A DNA stretch of 64,000 bases from Streptomyces griseoruber (GTDB lineage Bacteria > Actinomycetota > Actinomycetes > Streptomycetales > Streptomycetaceae): positions 505,882 through 569,881 of the forward strand of contig NZ_KQ948764.1 in assembly GCF_001514205.1 (NCBI RefSeq). Reading direction: 5' to 3'. Below are positions 26,733-35,443 of the stretch, piece by piece. Below the pieces are notes generated by a model, which worked only from the letters and a program-made list of their open reading frames with translations, ran no database searches and had not been told where the DNA came from. A program made the position numbers and the translations under genes. Position 1 is the stretch's first letter; each line of letters starts with the position of its first letter.

Positions 26733-26758
26733 ATGTCCGGAGGTCGCCGTATGTCCGG
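26726..26758. repeat. Tandem 15-bp direct repeat
   Basis: TCGCCGTATGTCCGG occurs at 26726-26740 and 26744-26758 (period 18). The first copy overlaps the right end of the 46-bp palindrome, which suggests local slippage duplication. Confidence 0.6.
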
Positions 26759-26761
26759 GTC

Positions 26762-27229
26762 CTAGATCCGCACCTCGACCGTGCGGGCCAGCCGGTCGTG
26801 CAGGCCGCGGCCGTCGCGGTCCCAGATCAGGGCCGGGAGGGCGAGGCAGAGCAGCAGCGTGCGGATCGCCGAGCGCAGCGGCTTGACGGTGCCGGTGTCC
26901 AGCGACACCACCCGCAGACCGAAGATCCGCTTGCCGGGGGTGAAGCCGAGCGTCCCCACCGTGAGCAGGCTCACGGCCAGGAAGACCAGCAGGGTCCAGT
27001 TGCTGGTGGAGGGGGTGTAGCCGTCGGTGATCAAGCTGTATGCGATCAGCAGGCACAGACCCCAGTCCACGGCGAGTGCGCCCAGACGCCGGCCGGGGCG
27101 GGCGATCGAGCCCGGTCCCTCCTCCGGCAGACCCAGTTGCTCGCCCCTGTATCCGAAGTCGACACCGGCTTCCTCCGCGGCCGCGCGGGGGCCCGAGAGC
27201 CACGATCCGATTGCTTCCCTCTTGTCCAC
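26762..27229 (-). CDS. RDD-family membrane protein
   Basis: 155 residues from a GTG start. A ~45-residue soluble N-terminus is followed by the RDD domain: RPGRRLGALAVDWGLCLLIA (Arg and Asp of the RDD signature) and then further membrane segments (TLLVFLAVSLLTVGTLGF, then LLLCLALPALIWD). GFTPGKRIFGLRVV is the conserved loop of the family. RDD proteins are small membrane proteins of mostly unknown function; some affect ion homeostasis. It is divergent from glnA, so its upstream region overlaps the glnA GlnR box region. Confidence 0.9.
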   Translation of the reverse strand: MDKREAIGSWLSGPRAAAEEAGVDFGYRGEQLGLPEEGPGSIARPGRRLGALAVDWGLCLLIAYSLITDGYTPSTSNWTLLVFLAVSLLTVGTLGFTPGKRIFGLRVVSLDTGTVKPLRSAIRTLLLCLALPALIWDRDGRGLHDRLARTVEVRI

Positions 27230-27290
27230 GCGTCCACGGTACTGCCCCCGTTTCGCGATGCGGACAGGTGGGTGATTCGGACGGAGTCCG

Positions 27291-27330
27291 GTTAACTTGT
27301 GCGAAACAAATGGGTCACGCCCGAGAAATC
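27291..27330 (+). promoter_or_regulatory. GlnR box upstream of glnA
   Basis: Four half-sites with exact n6 spacing: GTTAAC (27291), GAAAC (27303), GTCAC (27314) and GAAAT (27325). They fit the published a-b-a-b GlnR consensus gTnAc-n6-GaAAc with 22-bp periodicity. A TAGGGT at 27340-27345 is a candidate -10. GlnR activates glnA under nitrogen limitation in S. coelicolor. Confidence 0.87.
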
Positions 27331-27425
27331 ACGCGTCCCTAGGGTCGAGGACAGCGTGTGCCACCGCACTGGCCGCACGAACGAACTACCACCCCGGCTC
27401 GACGGCCGGGAGTAGGAGGAGCTGG

Positions 27426-28835
27426 ATGTTCCAGAACGCCGACGAGGCCAAGAAGTTCATCGCGGACGAGGACGTCAAGTTCGTCGACGTCCGCTTCTGC
27501 GACCTGCCGGGCGTCATGCAGCACTTCACGCTGCCCGTCGAGGCGTTCGACCCGGACGAGGAGCTGGCGTTCGACGGTTCGTCGATCCGCGGCTTCCAGG
27601 CCATCCACGAGTCCGACATGGCCCTGCGCGCCGACCTGTCGACCGCGCGCGTGGACCCGTTCCGCCGTGACAAGACGGTCAACATCAACTTCTTCATCCA
27701 CGACCCGATCACGGGCGAGCAGTACTCCCGTGACCCGCGCAACGTGGCGAAGAAGGCGGAGGCGTACCTGGCGTCGACCGGTATCGCCGACACCGCGTAC
27801 TTCGGTCCCGAGGCCGAGTTCTACGTGTTCGACAGCGTGCGCTTCAAGACCTCGGAGAACGAGTCCTTCTACCACATCGACTCCGAGGCCGGCGCCTGGA
27901 ACACCGGTGCGCTCGAGGACAACCGCGGTTACAAGGTCCGCTACAAGGGCGGCTACTTCCCGACCCCGCCGGTCGACCACTTCGCCGACCTGCGTGCCGA
28001 GATCTCCCTGGAACTGGCCGCCTCCGGCCTCCAGGTCGAGCGCCAGCACCACGAGGTGGGCACCGCCGGCCAGGCCGAGATCAACTACAAGTTCAACACG
28101 CTGCTCGCCGCCGCCGACGACCTCCAGCTCTTCAAGTACATCGTGAAGAACGTGGCCTGGCGCAACGGCAAGACCGCGACCTTCATGCCGAAGCCGATCT
28201 TCGGCGACAACGGCTCGGGCATGCACGTCCACCAGTCGCTGTGGAGCAACGGCACGCCGCTGTTCTACGACGAGGCGGGCTACGCGGGCCTGTCGGACAC
28301 CGCCCGCTACTACATCGGCGGCATCCTCAAGCACGCCCCGTCGCTGCTCGCCTTCACCAACCCCACGGTGAACTCGTACCACCGTCTGGTGCCGGGCTTC
28401 GAGGCCCCGGTCAACCTGGTGTACTCGCAGCGCAACCGCTCCGCCGCGATGCGTATCCCGATCACGGGCTCGAACCCGAAGGCCAAGCGTGTCGAGTTCC
28501 GCGCGCCCGACTCCTCCGGCAACCCGTACCTCGCCTTCTCGGCCCTGCTCCTCGCGGGTCTCGACGGCATCAAGAACAAGATCGAGCCGGCCGAGCCGAT
28601 CGACAAGGACCTCTACGAGCTGGCCCCCGAGGAGCACGCGGGCGTCCCGCAGGTCCCGACCTCGCTCCCGGCCGTCCTCGACTCGCTCGAGCGCGACCAC
28701 GAGTTCCTGCTCGCCGGTGACGTCTTCACGTCCGACCTGATCGAGACGTGGATCGACTACAAGCGCGCGAACGAGATCGCCCCGCTTCAGCTGCGCCCGC
28801 ACCCGCACGAGTTCGAGCTGTACTTCGACGTGTGA
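27426..28835 (+). CDS. glnA: Glutamine synthetase type I
   Basis: 469 residues from the ATG at 27426 with GGAGGAG upstream; the longer in-frame extension is not needed. It makes glutamine from glutamate, ammonia and ATP. Seen: the N-terminal beta-grasp ([13 protein letters not shown]), FDGSSI, the metal/glutamate-binding [11 protein letters not shown] and [10 protein letters not shown], the phosphate loop [10 protein letters not shown], and NRSAAMRIP. Tyr397 in [11 protein letters not shown] sits at the adenylylation position of the GSI-beta subtype, so control by adenylyltransferase (GlnE) is expected besides GlnR control of transcription. Confidence 0.98.
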   Translation: MFQNADEAKKFIADEDVKFVDVRFCDLPGVMQHFTLPVEAFDPDEELAFDGSSIRGFQAIHESDMALRADLSTARVDPFRRDKTVNINFFIHDPITGEQYSRDPRNVAKKAEAYLASTGIADTAYFGPEAEFYVFDSVRFKTSENESFYHIDSEAGAWNTGALEDNRGYKVRYKGGYFPTPPVDHFADLRAEISLELAASGLQVERQHHEVGTAGQAEINYKFNTLLAAADDLQLFKYIVKNVAWRNGKTATFMPKPIFGDNGSGMHVHQSLWSNGTPLFYDEAGYAGLSDTARYYIGGILKHAPSLLAFTNPTVNSYHRLVPGFEAPVNLVYSQRNRSAAMRIPITGSNPKAKRVEFRAPDSSGNPYLAFSALLLAGLDGIKNKIEPAEPIDKDLYELAPEEHAGVPQVPTSLPAVLDSLERDHEFLLAGDVFTSDLIETWIDYKRANEIAPLQLRPHPHEFELYFDV

Positions 28836-28854
28836 TCGAGCCTCTGTCGTAGGC

Positions 28855-28893
28855 CGGCGCCCCCGTTTCCTGTTTCTCAGGGCGGGGGCGCCG
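28855..28893 (+). terminator. Terminator after glnA
   Basis: An 11-bp perfect stem, CGGCGCCCCCG (28855-28865) against CGGGGGCGCCG (28883-28893), 20 bases after the stop. Confidence 0.8.
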
Positions 28894-28960
28894 TCGTATG
28901 GTTTCTGACACTTGCCTTCTGGCACTGCTGTTCGAGCACAGACAACAGGGGGATACGGGG

Positions 28961-29218
28961 ATGTCCGAACAGGACGACGACCAGCGGGAGTTCGACATCA
29001 AGTGGGCCGACCAGGCCGAGTACAAGGAGCCCTCGGCGCGGGCCCGGATGCTGGCGGCCCGCTGGAAGGAGAACCCACCGGAGCCGGTGCCGTTCCGGGG
29101 CGACCCGGAGCATGTGGGGCCGCGCCGGTCGTCGTGGGTGTCGACGGTGATCGTGCTGGGGTGCGTGGCGGCGGTGATCCTGATCCTGGGGTACGCGCGG
29201 TTCCAGGCGCCGTACTAG
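28961..29218 (+). CDS. Small single-span membrane protein, 85 aa
   Basis: Starts MSEQDDDQREFDIKWADQ from the ATG at 28961, which follows a purine-rich GGGGATACGGGG. The N-terminal ~60 residues are charged; one C-terminal helix (STVIVLGCVAAVILILGYAR) gives a tail-anchored topology with the soluble part in the cytoplasm. I do not recognise a family. Only 2 bases separate its stop from the HEAT-repeat gene, so the two are translationally coupled and probably work together. Confidence 0.75.
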   Translation: MSEQDDDQREFDIKWADQAEYKEPSARARMLAARWKENPPEPVPFRGDPEHVGPRRSSWVSTVIVLGCVAAVILILGYARFQAPY

Positions 29219-29220
29219 GC

Positions 29221-30699
29221 ATGGACGCGATCACCAGCGAGGACGGGGAAGCGGCGGCGGTACGGCTGGTGCGGGGGGAGCCGGTCGGCACGGTGCTGCC
29301 CGGTGACGACCCGGGGGCCTGGATCGCGCTCGACGCCGCCGTCCGGCGCTGCGTGTGGCAGGACGGGCGCGGCCGGCTGCCGCCCTGGGCCGCCACCGAG
29401 GGCGGACGGGCGCTGCTCGCCGCCGTGCGCCGCAACCGGGCACCCGGCCTGACCGCTCGGCTGCGGCCCGCGAGACCCCTCACCGAGTCCCAGCTCGCGC
29501 TGGCGCTGTGCCACGGGGACGGCAGGATCCGCCAGGCGGCCCTCGAACAGGCCGCCCACCACCCCGGGCTGTTGCCGCTGGTGGTCGTGCGCTGCTCCGA
29601 CTGGGCCCCGCGGGTGCGCGAAGACGCCCGGCGGCGGCTGGCGGAGGCGCTCGACGAGCGCACCGCCGTACGGCTGATGCCGCTGGTCCTGCGCCTGGGG
29701 TGCCGGGGCCGGGGCGACTTCGCCACCGACCTCGCGGACCGGTTGCTGCGCGCCGCTCCGCCGGAGACCCTCGCGCCGCTCTACACCGACCCCGACCGTG
29801 CCGTACGCCGGTACGCGTACCGCCTCGCGGTCGACGAGCGGCTCCTGTCCTCCGCGGAACTCGCCCGTGCCGCCGCCCGGGACCCCGACACGGTCGTCCA
29901 GAACCTGTGCGCCGACGCCGCCCTGGCGGCCGTGGCGGACGGCGGGGACCACGACGACGTCCTCGAACCACTGCTCGGGGCCCGCAGTCCGCAGGCGCGG
30001 GCCGCCGGGGTCACCGCCCTGCGGCGGGCCGGGCGGAGCGAGCGGGCCGTGGGGTTCCTGGCCGACCGTTCGGCGGTGGTGCGGGCCTGTGCGCGGTACG
30101 TCGTACGGCAGGGCGGGCACGATCCGCTGCCCTGGTACCGGGAACGGTGCGCCGAGCCCGAGGGGCCGCCGCCGGGGGCCGTGATCGGGCTCGCGGAGTG
30201 CGGGGAGCGGGCCGACTCCGAGGTGCTGTGGGCGCTGCTCGGGCATCCGGTCGCGGGCGTGCGGGCCCGGGCCGTCGCCGGGCTGCGGACCCTGGACGTG
30301 ACGGACGTACGACGACTGTGGCCGTTGCTCGACGATCCGGCGCCCGGGGTGGTGCGGGAGGTGACTGCCGCGCTGCTGCCGTCGGCGGGGAACGTGCCCG
30401 AGGAGCTGCTGACGGAGCGGCTCGGTGAGGCGTGGCCCCGGCAGGTGCGGGTCGCCGCGTTCCGGCTGCTGGAGGCGCGCGGCGGGGTGGTGCGGCTGCG
30501 GGCCGCGGTCGCGACGCTCGACGACCCGGACGAGAGGATCCGGCAGTGGGCCCGTCAGTCCGTGCAGGGCTGGCACCCGACGGCCGACGTGCCGCGGGAG
30601 GCGGCGGCGGAGGTGGGTGAGCTGCTGGACCGGTCGCGGCATCTGTTCAGCGCGTACGTGCTGATGCGGCGGAAGTGGGAGGCCGGCGTCCGGACCTGA
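29221..30699 (+). CDS. HEAT-repeat-like protein, 492 aa
   Basis: The protein is almost entirely helical, with repeats of about 30-35 residues in the style of HEAT/PBS-lyase proteins (RIRQAALEQAAHHPGLLPLV, VREDARRRLAEALDERTAV, VRARAVAGLRTLDVTDVRRL, VREVTAALLPSAGNVPEELL). Paired helices and recurring VR-A motifs mark the solenoid. It has no signal peptide or catalytic motif, so it is probably a protein-binding scaffold. It is coupled to the tail-anchored protein 2 bp upstream, which could recruit it to the membrane (inference). The last ~40 residues (RHLFSAYVLMRRKWEAG) lie outside the repeats. Confidence 0.8.
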   Translation: MDAITSEDGEAAAVRLVRGEPVGTVLPGDDPGAWIALDAAVRRCVWQDGRGRLPPWAATEGGRALLAAVRRNRAPGLTARLRPARPLTESQLALALCHGDGRIRQAALEQAAHHPGLLPLVVVRCSDWAPRVREDARRRLAEALDERTAVRLMPLVLRLGCRGRGDFATDLADRLLRAAPPETLAPLYTDPDRAVRRYAYRLAVDERLLSSAELARAAARDPDTVVQNLCADAALAAVADGGDHDDVLEPLLGARSPQARAAGVTALRRAGRSERAVGFLADRSAVVRACARYVVRQGGHDPLPWYRERCAEPEGPPPGAVIGLAECGERADSEVLWALLGHPVAGVRARAVAGLRTLDVTDVRRLWPLLDDPAPGVVREVTAALLPSAGNVPEELLTERLGEAWPRQVRVAAFRLLEARGGVVRLRAAVATLDDPDERIRQWARQSVQGWHPTADVPREAAAEVGELLDRSRHLFSAYVLMRRKWEAGVRT

Positions 30700-30800
30700 G
30701 CCTTTGCTGCTCCTAGGCCTGATCAGGAGCGCTTCATGGGAGTGCGCGGGTGCACACTGGCTGTGGGGGCGAGTGCCTGACTGCCTGCGGGGTGATGCAG

Positions 30801-31718
30801 ATGCGGAGCCGTTTCCAAAGCGACCGGGGCCTGACCGTGCGCATGACGGTCACCATGTTCCTGCTGGGGCTGCTGTACGTGGCGTTCGTCGCCGCGCTGA
30901 TCGTGTTGCTGAAGTCGTGGCTGCTGGTGGTCGTGCTGGTGGCGGCCATGTTCGTGGCGCAGTTCTGGTTCTCCGACCGGATCGCGATGTTCGCCATGCG
31001 CGGGCGGGTCGTGGAGCGCGAGGAGTATCCCGAGCTGCATGCCGTCGTGGACCGGCTGTGCGCCCTGTCCGACATGCCGAAGCCGGTCGTCGCCGTGTCC
31101 AGCATGGACATGCCGAACGCGTTCGCCACCGGACGCAATCCCGAGCACGCCGTGGTGTGCGTGACGACCGGACTGCTGCGGCGGCTGGAGCCGGCCGAGC
31201 TGGAGGGCGTGCTCGCGCACGAGCTGTCGCACGTGGCGCACAAGGACGTCGCCGTGATCACGATCGCGTCGTTCCTCGGTGTGATCGCGGGGCTGATCGT
31301 GCGGTTCGCGTTCTACTCGCAGCTGTTCGGCGGGCGCCGGGACCAGAACACCGCCGCGGTCTTCGCCGCCGTGATGGGAGTGTCGGCGGCCGTGTACGCG
31401 ATCAGCTTCCTGCTGATCAGGGCGCTGTCCCGGTACCGGGAGCTGGCCGCGGACCGGGCGGCCGCGCTGCTGACCGGGCGGCCCTCGGCGCTGGCCTCCG
31501 CGCTCACCAAGGTCTCCGGGGACATCGCCCGGATCCCCACCAAGGACCTGCGCACGGCCCAGGCCTTCAACGCGTTCTACTTCACCCCGGCGACCGGCAG
31601 GGAGCCCGGCATCGAACGCTTCTTCTCCACCCACCCGAGCCTTGAGCAGCGGCTCGACCAGTTGGGGCGGATCTCCGCCGAGCTGGGTGAGGCGGCCACC
31701 CCCGGGAAGGCAGGCTGA
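30801..31718 (+). CDS. htpX: HtpX-type membrane zinc metalloprotease
   Basis: 305 residues from the ATG at 30801, which has GGGG eight bases upstream; the ATG at 30795 is too close to it. M48 family. Two N-terminal membrane helices (VTMFLLGLLYVAFVAALIVL and VVVLVAAMFVAQFWF) are followed by the zinc motif HELSH (His140, His144) and two more membrane segments (IASFLGVIAGLIVRFAFY, AAVYAISFLLIRALS). The third ligand is in the RELAADRAAA helix. HtpX cleaves misfolded membrane proteins during envelope stress. It precedes pspAB by 3 bases, a pairing known from phage-shock-type systems. Confidence 0.95.
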   Translation: MRSRFQSDRGLTVRMTVTMFLLGLLYVAFVAALIVLLKSWLLVVVLVAAMFVAQFWFSDRIAMFAMRGRVVEREEYPELHAVVDRLCALSDMPKPVVAVSSMDMPNAFATGRNPEHAVVCVTTGLLRRLEPAELEGVLAHELSHVAHKDVAVITIASFLGVIAGLIVRFAFYSQLFGGRRDQNTAAVFAAVMGVSAAVYAISFLLIRALSRYRELAADRAAALLTGRPSALASALTKVSGDIARIPTKDLRTAQAFNAFYFTPATGREPGIERFFSTHPSLEQRLDQLGRISAELGEAATPGKAG

Positions 31719-31721
31719 CGC

Positions 31722-32306
31722 ATGGGGCTGCTCGACATCCTGCTCGGCCGGACCAAGCCGGTCATCCCCGACCTCGATCAGCTGTTCGCGCTGCCTTCGG
31801 CGGCGATCACGCTGGAGGCGGCGGCCGGCTTCACCCCGACCGGGCAGGGCGCCGTCTGTTTCGCGACCGTGGAGGGCGCGGCCTTCGAACAGACGCACCG
31901 TGAGGTCCAGGCCCTCCTCGACGCCGACATCGAGCGCACCGGCCCCCCGGTCCAGCTCCTGCGCGACGACTACGGCTACTCCTGGCTCCTCTCCCACCGC
32001 TCCCCCGACGACCTCTCCGCCCTGGTCAACGACCTGCACGCGGTCAACAGCGCCATGGAGATCAACGGCTTCGGCCCCCAGCTGCTCTGCTCCCTGGCCG
32101 CCTTCGAGAACCCCGCCGGACGGTCGCTCGCGCTCGTGTACCTGTACAAGCGGGGCACGTTCTACCCGTTCGCGCCGCTGCCCGAGCGGGGGCAGCGGCG
32201 CGACAACGCGCTCGAACTCCAGGTGAAGGCGGTACTGGCGAACGACCTGCGGATCGAGCAGGACCTCAGCCGCTGGTTCCCGGTGTGGGGCGCGCCCGGC
32301 CTGTGA
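31722..32306 (+). CDS. pspAB: PspA-associated protein PspAB
   Basis: 194 soluble residues beginning MGLLDILLGRTKPVIPDLDQLFALPSAA without a signal peptide (first twenty: MGLLDILLGRTKPVIPDLDQ). The pattern TLEAAAGFTPTGQGAVCF and the following mixed alpha/beta segment match PspAB, a partner found with PspA, PspAA or HtpX in actinobacteria and archaea. Biochemical role unknown; an adaptor between the protease and the PspA envelope response is suggested by gene linkage. It starts 3 bases after htpX, so the two form an operon. Confidence 0.82.
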   Translation: MGLLDILLGRTKPVIPDLDQLFALPSAAITLEAAAGFTPTGQGAVCFATVEGAAFEQTHREVQALLDADIERTGPPVQLLRDDYGYSWLLSHRSPDDLSALVNDLHAVNSAMEINGFGPQLLCSLAAFENPAGRSLALVYLYKRGTFYPFAPLPERGQRRDNALELQVKAVLANDLRIEQDLSRWFPVWGAPGL

Positions 32307-32317
32307 GTCCCGCTCGC

Positions 32318-32605
32318 CTACCTGCCGCGCTCGCGTTCGTAGCGGCGCTCCCACTTGGTCTGGAGGTCGCGACGGGCGCGGTAGGCCTTGTAGGTGGTCG
32401 GGGCGGGCCCCGGGGGCGGGGTGGAGGACGACGAGGACGACGACGAGGACGTGGTCGTGTCCCGGCCGTACTGGACGTAGACGTAGAGCAGGGCGACGGC
32501 GGCCAGCCAGTGGAGGGGGTTTCCGAATCCCAGGACGACCAGGACGAAGGTCCCGGTGATGATGACGGTACCCATGTCGTTCAGCGTAGGCAGACCGTCA
32601 CTCAC
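32318..32605 (-). CDS. Small membrane protein with poly-Ser linker, 95 aa
   Basis: The GTG at 32605 is chosen because AAGGAG lies seven bases upstream and the competing ATG in that RBS hits a stop after four codons. Two hydrophobic stretches (TVIITGTFVLVVLGFG and PLHWLAAVALLYVYVQYGR) are followed by TTT-S9-TPPPGPAP and a basic helical tail (YRARRDLQTKWERRYERE). It is probably a two-span or hairpin membrane protein with a cytoplasmic basic tail. Family unknown. It lies 29 bases downstream of the DUF2252 gene on the same strand, so it may be its operon partner. Confidence 0.7.
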   Translation of the reverse strand: MSDGLPTLNDMGTVIITGTFVLVVLGFGNPLHWLAAVALLYVYVQYGRDTTTSSSSSSSSSTPPPGPAPTTYKAYRARRDLQTKWERRYERERGR

Positions 32606-32634
32606 CGTGCATCTCCTTTTCCGGGCAACCCCTC

Positions 32635-34002
32635 TCATACGTCGGGGGCCGCCGTGACCACCCCCGCCGCGATGGCCGCGCGCAGGGTCGCGTGGTCGGT
32701 GGTGGTCCGGTCGGCGTAGGCCTCCGCGAAGTCGGCGATCGCGTGTTCGAAGGTGTCGCCGGTGCCGAGGTAGCCGGCGAGGGCGATCCGGTCGCCGGAG
32801 CGGGCGTGGGCGCGGGCCAGGGCGGTGCCGCAGAGCCGGGCGTACGCCGTGAGGTCGGCGGGGGTCATGCCGGCGACGTCGGCGGAGCCCTTCATGTCCC
32901 GTAGCTGGCGCCAGTAGTAGGCGCGGCCCTGGGGTCCGGTCATCCAGCCGAGGAAGATGTCGCTGGCCGCCTGGAGCAGCCGTTGTCCGGCGACGACCCG
33001 GTGGCCGGGGTGGGGGTGGGGCCCGCTCGGCAGATGGGCCTCCAGGACGGAGGCGCGGGCCTCCTTGATCTGGAGGAACAGCGGGTCGTCGGCGTCCCGC
33101 CCGGCCAGCAGGACGATGAAACAGCGCAGGCCGACGCTGCCGACGCCGACGACCTTGCGGGCGGCGTCGACGAAGCGGTAGCGGTCGAGGAGCAGCCGGC
33201 GCTCCTCGGAGAGGGTGGAGCGGTAGTCGCTGAAGATCTTGCGCAGGGCGGCGGAGTCCGAGACGCCGGCGGGTTCCAGGAGCGGCGGGTCGTGGATGAT
33301 GCGGTGGCGTCCGTCGACGCGTTCGGTGAGTTTGCCGAGGGCCTGGAGGCTGGTGCGGCGGCGGGCCCGGGTGAGGCTGGCCTCGGCGCGCCGGCGGTGG
33401 CGGGCGGAGCGCAGCAGGGGCAGCAGCCGGTCGGCGTCGATGCGTTCGTACCAGACGTCCAGCTCGCCGAGCCGGGCCAGCCGCAGCATCGCGGTGCGGT
33501 AGGCGGCGACGGCCGCGACGGTGGCGGCGCGCGCCCTGGGCCCGGCGTGGCCGTTCTCGCGGGCGGCCACGGCGACGGAGGCGGCGAGGCGTTGCACGTC
33601 CCATTCGAAGGGGCCGGGGAACGTCTCGTCGAAGTCGTTCAGATCGAACAGCAGCGCCCGCTCCGGGGACGCGTACAGCCCGAAGTTGAGCAGATGGGCG
33701 TCCCCGCAGAGCTGGACGGTGAGTCCGGTGTGCGGCCGGGCGGCCAGGTCGGCGGCCATCACGGCGGCGGCGCCGCGCAGGAAGGCGAAGGGCGAGGCGG
33801 CCATCCGCCCGTACCGGACGGGCAGCAGCTCGGGCAGCCGGTCCCGGCCCTGCCGTTCCAGGACGACGACGGGGTCCGGCCGGTCGACCGGGGGCAGCCA
33901 GTCGGCGTGCGCGGAGCGGGGGACCCGCTTACGGGCCTCCTTGCCGCGCCGGGTCCGCTCCTCGGGGGTGCCGGGGGCGCCGGGGGTGCCGGGGGCGCTC
34001 AT
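32635..34002 (-). CDS. DUF2252 protein (kinase-like fold)
   Basis: 455 residues. Typical DUF2252 segments are seen: PVRYGRMAASPFAFLRGAAA (~65-82), LCGDAHLLNFGLYASPE (~100) and FDLNDFDETFPGPFEWDVQR. The GDxHxxNFG and DxNDFDE pairs recall the catalytic and metal loops of aminoglycoside-phosphotransferase/kinase folds, so an ATP-dependent phosphotransfer is plausible, but the family has no established reaction that I know. Cytosolic. Gly/Pro repeats at the extreme N-terminus (GTPGAPGTP) are low complexity. Divergent from the winged-helix gene at 34199. Confidence 0.88.
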   Translation of the reverse strand: MSAPGTPGAPGTPEERTRRGKEARKRVPRSAHADWLPPVDRPDPVVVLERQGRDRLPELLPVRYGRMAASPFAFLRGAAAVMAADLAARPHTGLTVQLCGDAHLLNFGLYASPERALLFDLNDFDETFPGPFEWDVQRLAASVAVAARENGHAGPRARAATVAAVAAYRTAMLRLARLGELDVWYERIDADRLLPLLRSARHRRRAEASLTRARRRTSLQALGKLTERVDGRHRIIHDPPLLEPAGVSDSAALRKIFSDYRSTLSEERRLLLDRYRFVDAARKVVGVGSVGLRCFIVLLAGRDADDPLFLQIKEARASVLEAHLPSGPHPHPGHRVVAGQRLLQAASDIFLGWMTGPQGRAYYWRQLRDMKGSADVAGMTPADLTAYARLCGTALARAHARSGDRIALAGYLGTGDTFEHAIADFAEAYADRTTTDHATLRAAIAAGVVTAAPDV

Positions 34003-34198
34003 GTTCCTCGTCTCCGCTCCACACCGGCCTCCCGTCGCGAACGCACCGCCGTCACGCCCTTGTTCGCAGTGAAGGACGGGGGGCCGAGGCGCGCATGCCG
34101 GGTCCGGCGAACGGGTGACGCGCGGGGCGGGGCCCGATTGTCAGTGGTGTCGGGGAGGATGCGTTCAGGGACCGGTGACGGCGGGGCGGGAGTCCGGG

Positions 34199-35398
34199 AT
34201 GGGTGAGAGCATGCGGTATGTCGACGGGGCGGAGCGGCGGGCCCGGCTGGCGCTGCGGCACCGGCTGACCGCGGCGGGGCGGGCCACGACGCCCGAGGCG
34301 GTGGCCGCGTCCCTCGTCGCCCTGCACGGGACGGATCCGGCGACGGTGTATCTGGCGGTCGGGGCGCGGCTCGCCGATCCGGCGGGGCCGGTGCCGGCGA
34401 CGGAGCGGGCGCTGTACGAGGACCGGACGCTGGTGCGGATGCACGGCATGCGGGACACGGTGTTCGTGTTCCCGGCGGAGCTGACGGCCGTCGTGCACGC
34501 CTCGACCGGCCTGGCGGTCGCCGCCCGGGCGCGGGCCTCGCTGGTGGCCGACATGGCGAAGGCCGGTGCCCCGGACGCGGCCTGGCTGAAGGAGGTCGAG
34601 GAGTCGGCGCTGGCCGCGCTGGGGCGGCTGGGGCAGGCGACGGCGGCCGAGCTGGCGCGGGAGGAGCCCCGGCTGCGGGAGCGGTTCGTGTACGCGGCCG
34701 GGAAGAGCTACGAGGGGGTCCACACCGTCTCGACCCGGCTGCTGCGGCTGCTGGGGGTGGAGGGGAAGGTGGTCCGGGGTCGCCCGTTGGGCTCCTGGAC
34801 GTCCAGCCAGTTCCGCTGGGCCCTCGCCCCGGCACATCCCGAGATGGACCCCGCGCAGGCCCAGACGGAGCTGCTGCGGCGCTGGCTGACGGTGTGCGGT
34901 CCGGCCACCGAGGCGGATCTGAAGTGGTGGACGGGGTGGAAGGTGACCGACGTCCGGCGGGCGCTGAAGGCGATCGGTGCGCAGGCGGTGACGGTGGACG
35001 GGGGCACGGGGTACGTCGTCGAGGGGTACGTCGTCGAGGGGGACGCCGGTCCGGTGGCGGCGCCGGAGGAGCCCTGGGCGGCCCTGCTGCCGGCTCTCGA
35101 TCCGACGGCGATGGGCTGGCAGGGCCGGGACTGGTATCTGGCGCCGGAGCTGCGGCCCGCCCTGTTCGACCGGAGCGGCAACATCGGGCCGACGGTGTGG
35201 TGGAACGGCCGGGTGGTGGGGGGCTGGGCCCAGCGGGCGGACGGGGAGATCGTCTGGCGGATCCTCACCGGGGAGGGGATCGGCCGGGACGCGGAGGCCG
35301 CGGTGGCCGCCGAGGCGGAGCGGCTGGGCGGCCGGCTGGGTGAGGCCCGGGTGACGCCCCGGTTCCGGACACCGGTGGAGAAGGAGCTGGCGGGATGA
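34199..35398 (+). CDS. Winged-helix DNA-binding domain protein (HTH_42/AlkX-like)
   Basis: 399 residues from the ATG at 34199 (GGGAG six bases upstream; a second ATG at 34211 is possible). It resembles the HTH_42 (formerly DUF1006/YcaQ-type) superfamily: VAASLVALHGTDPATVYLAV near the start, RTLVRMHGMRDTVFVFP, GKSYEGVHTVSTRLLRLLG and the C-terminal VWWNGRVVGGWAQRADGEI. Relatives include YcaQ/AlkZ, DNA glycosylases that open interstrand crosslinks, but many Streptomyces members are uncharacterised. I do not see the QxQ catalytic signature of AlkZ with certainty. An in-frame 15-bp tandem duplication occurs near residue 275. Confidence 0.8.
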   Translation: MGESMRYVDGAERRARLALRHRLTAAGRATTPEAVAASLVALHGTDPATVYLAVGARLADPAGPVPATERALYEDRTLVRMHGMRDTVFVFPAELTAVVHASTGLAVAARARASLVADMAKAGAPDAAWLKEVEESALAALGRLGQATAAELAREEPRLRERFVYAAGKSYEGVHTVSTRLLRLLGVEGKVVRGRPLGSWTSSQFRWALAPAHPEMDPAQAQTELLRRWLTVCGPATEADLKWWTGWKVTDVRRALKAIGAQAVTVDGGTGYVVEGYVVEGDAGPVAAPEEPWAALLPALDPTAMGWQGRDWYLAPELRPALFDRSGNIGPTVWWNGRVVGGWAQRADGEIVWRILTGEGIGRDAEAAVAAEAERLGGRLGEARVTPRFRTPVEKELAG

Positions 35399-35405
35399 GG
35401 GAACA

Positions 35406-35435
35406 CCGGGTGCCGTGCCCACGAACGGCACCCGG
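35406..35435. terminator. Bidirectional hairpin between convergent genes
   Basis: CCGGGTGCCGT (35406-35416) pairs with ACGGCACCCGG (35425-35435), an 11-bp perfect stem with an 8-base loop, between stops at 35398 and 35444. Confidence 0.8.
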
Positions 35436-35443
35436 CACCCGGC

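Noticed and set aside
30706..30731. GCTCCT/AGGAGC stem before htpX
   Set aside because: Only 6 bp with a 14-base loop; too weak to call a terminator or operator.
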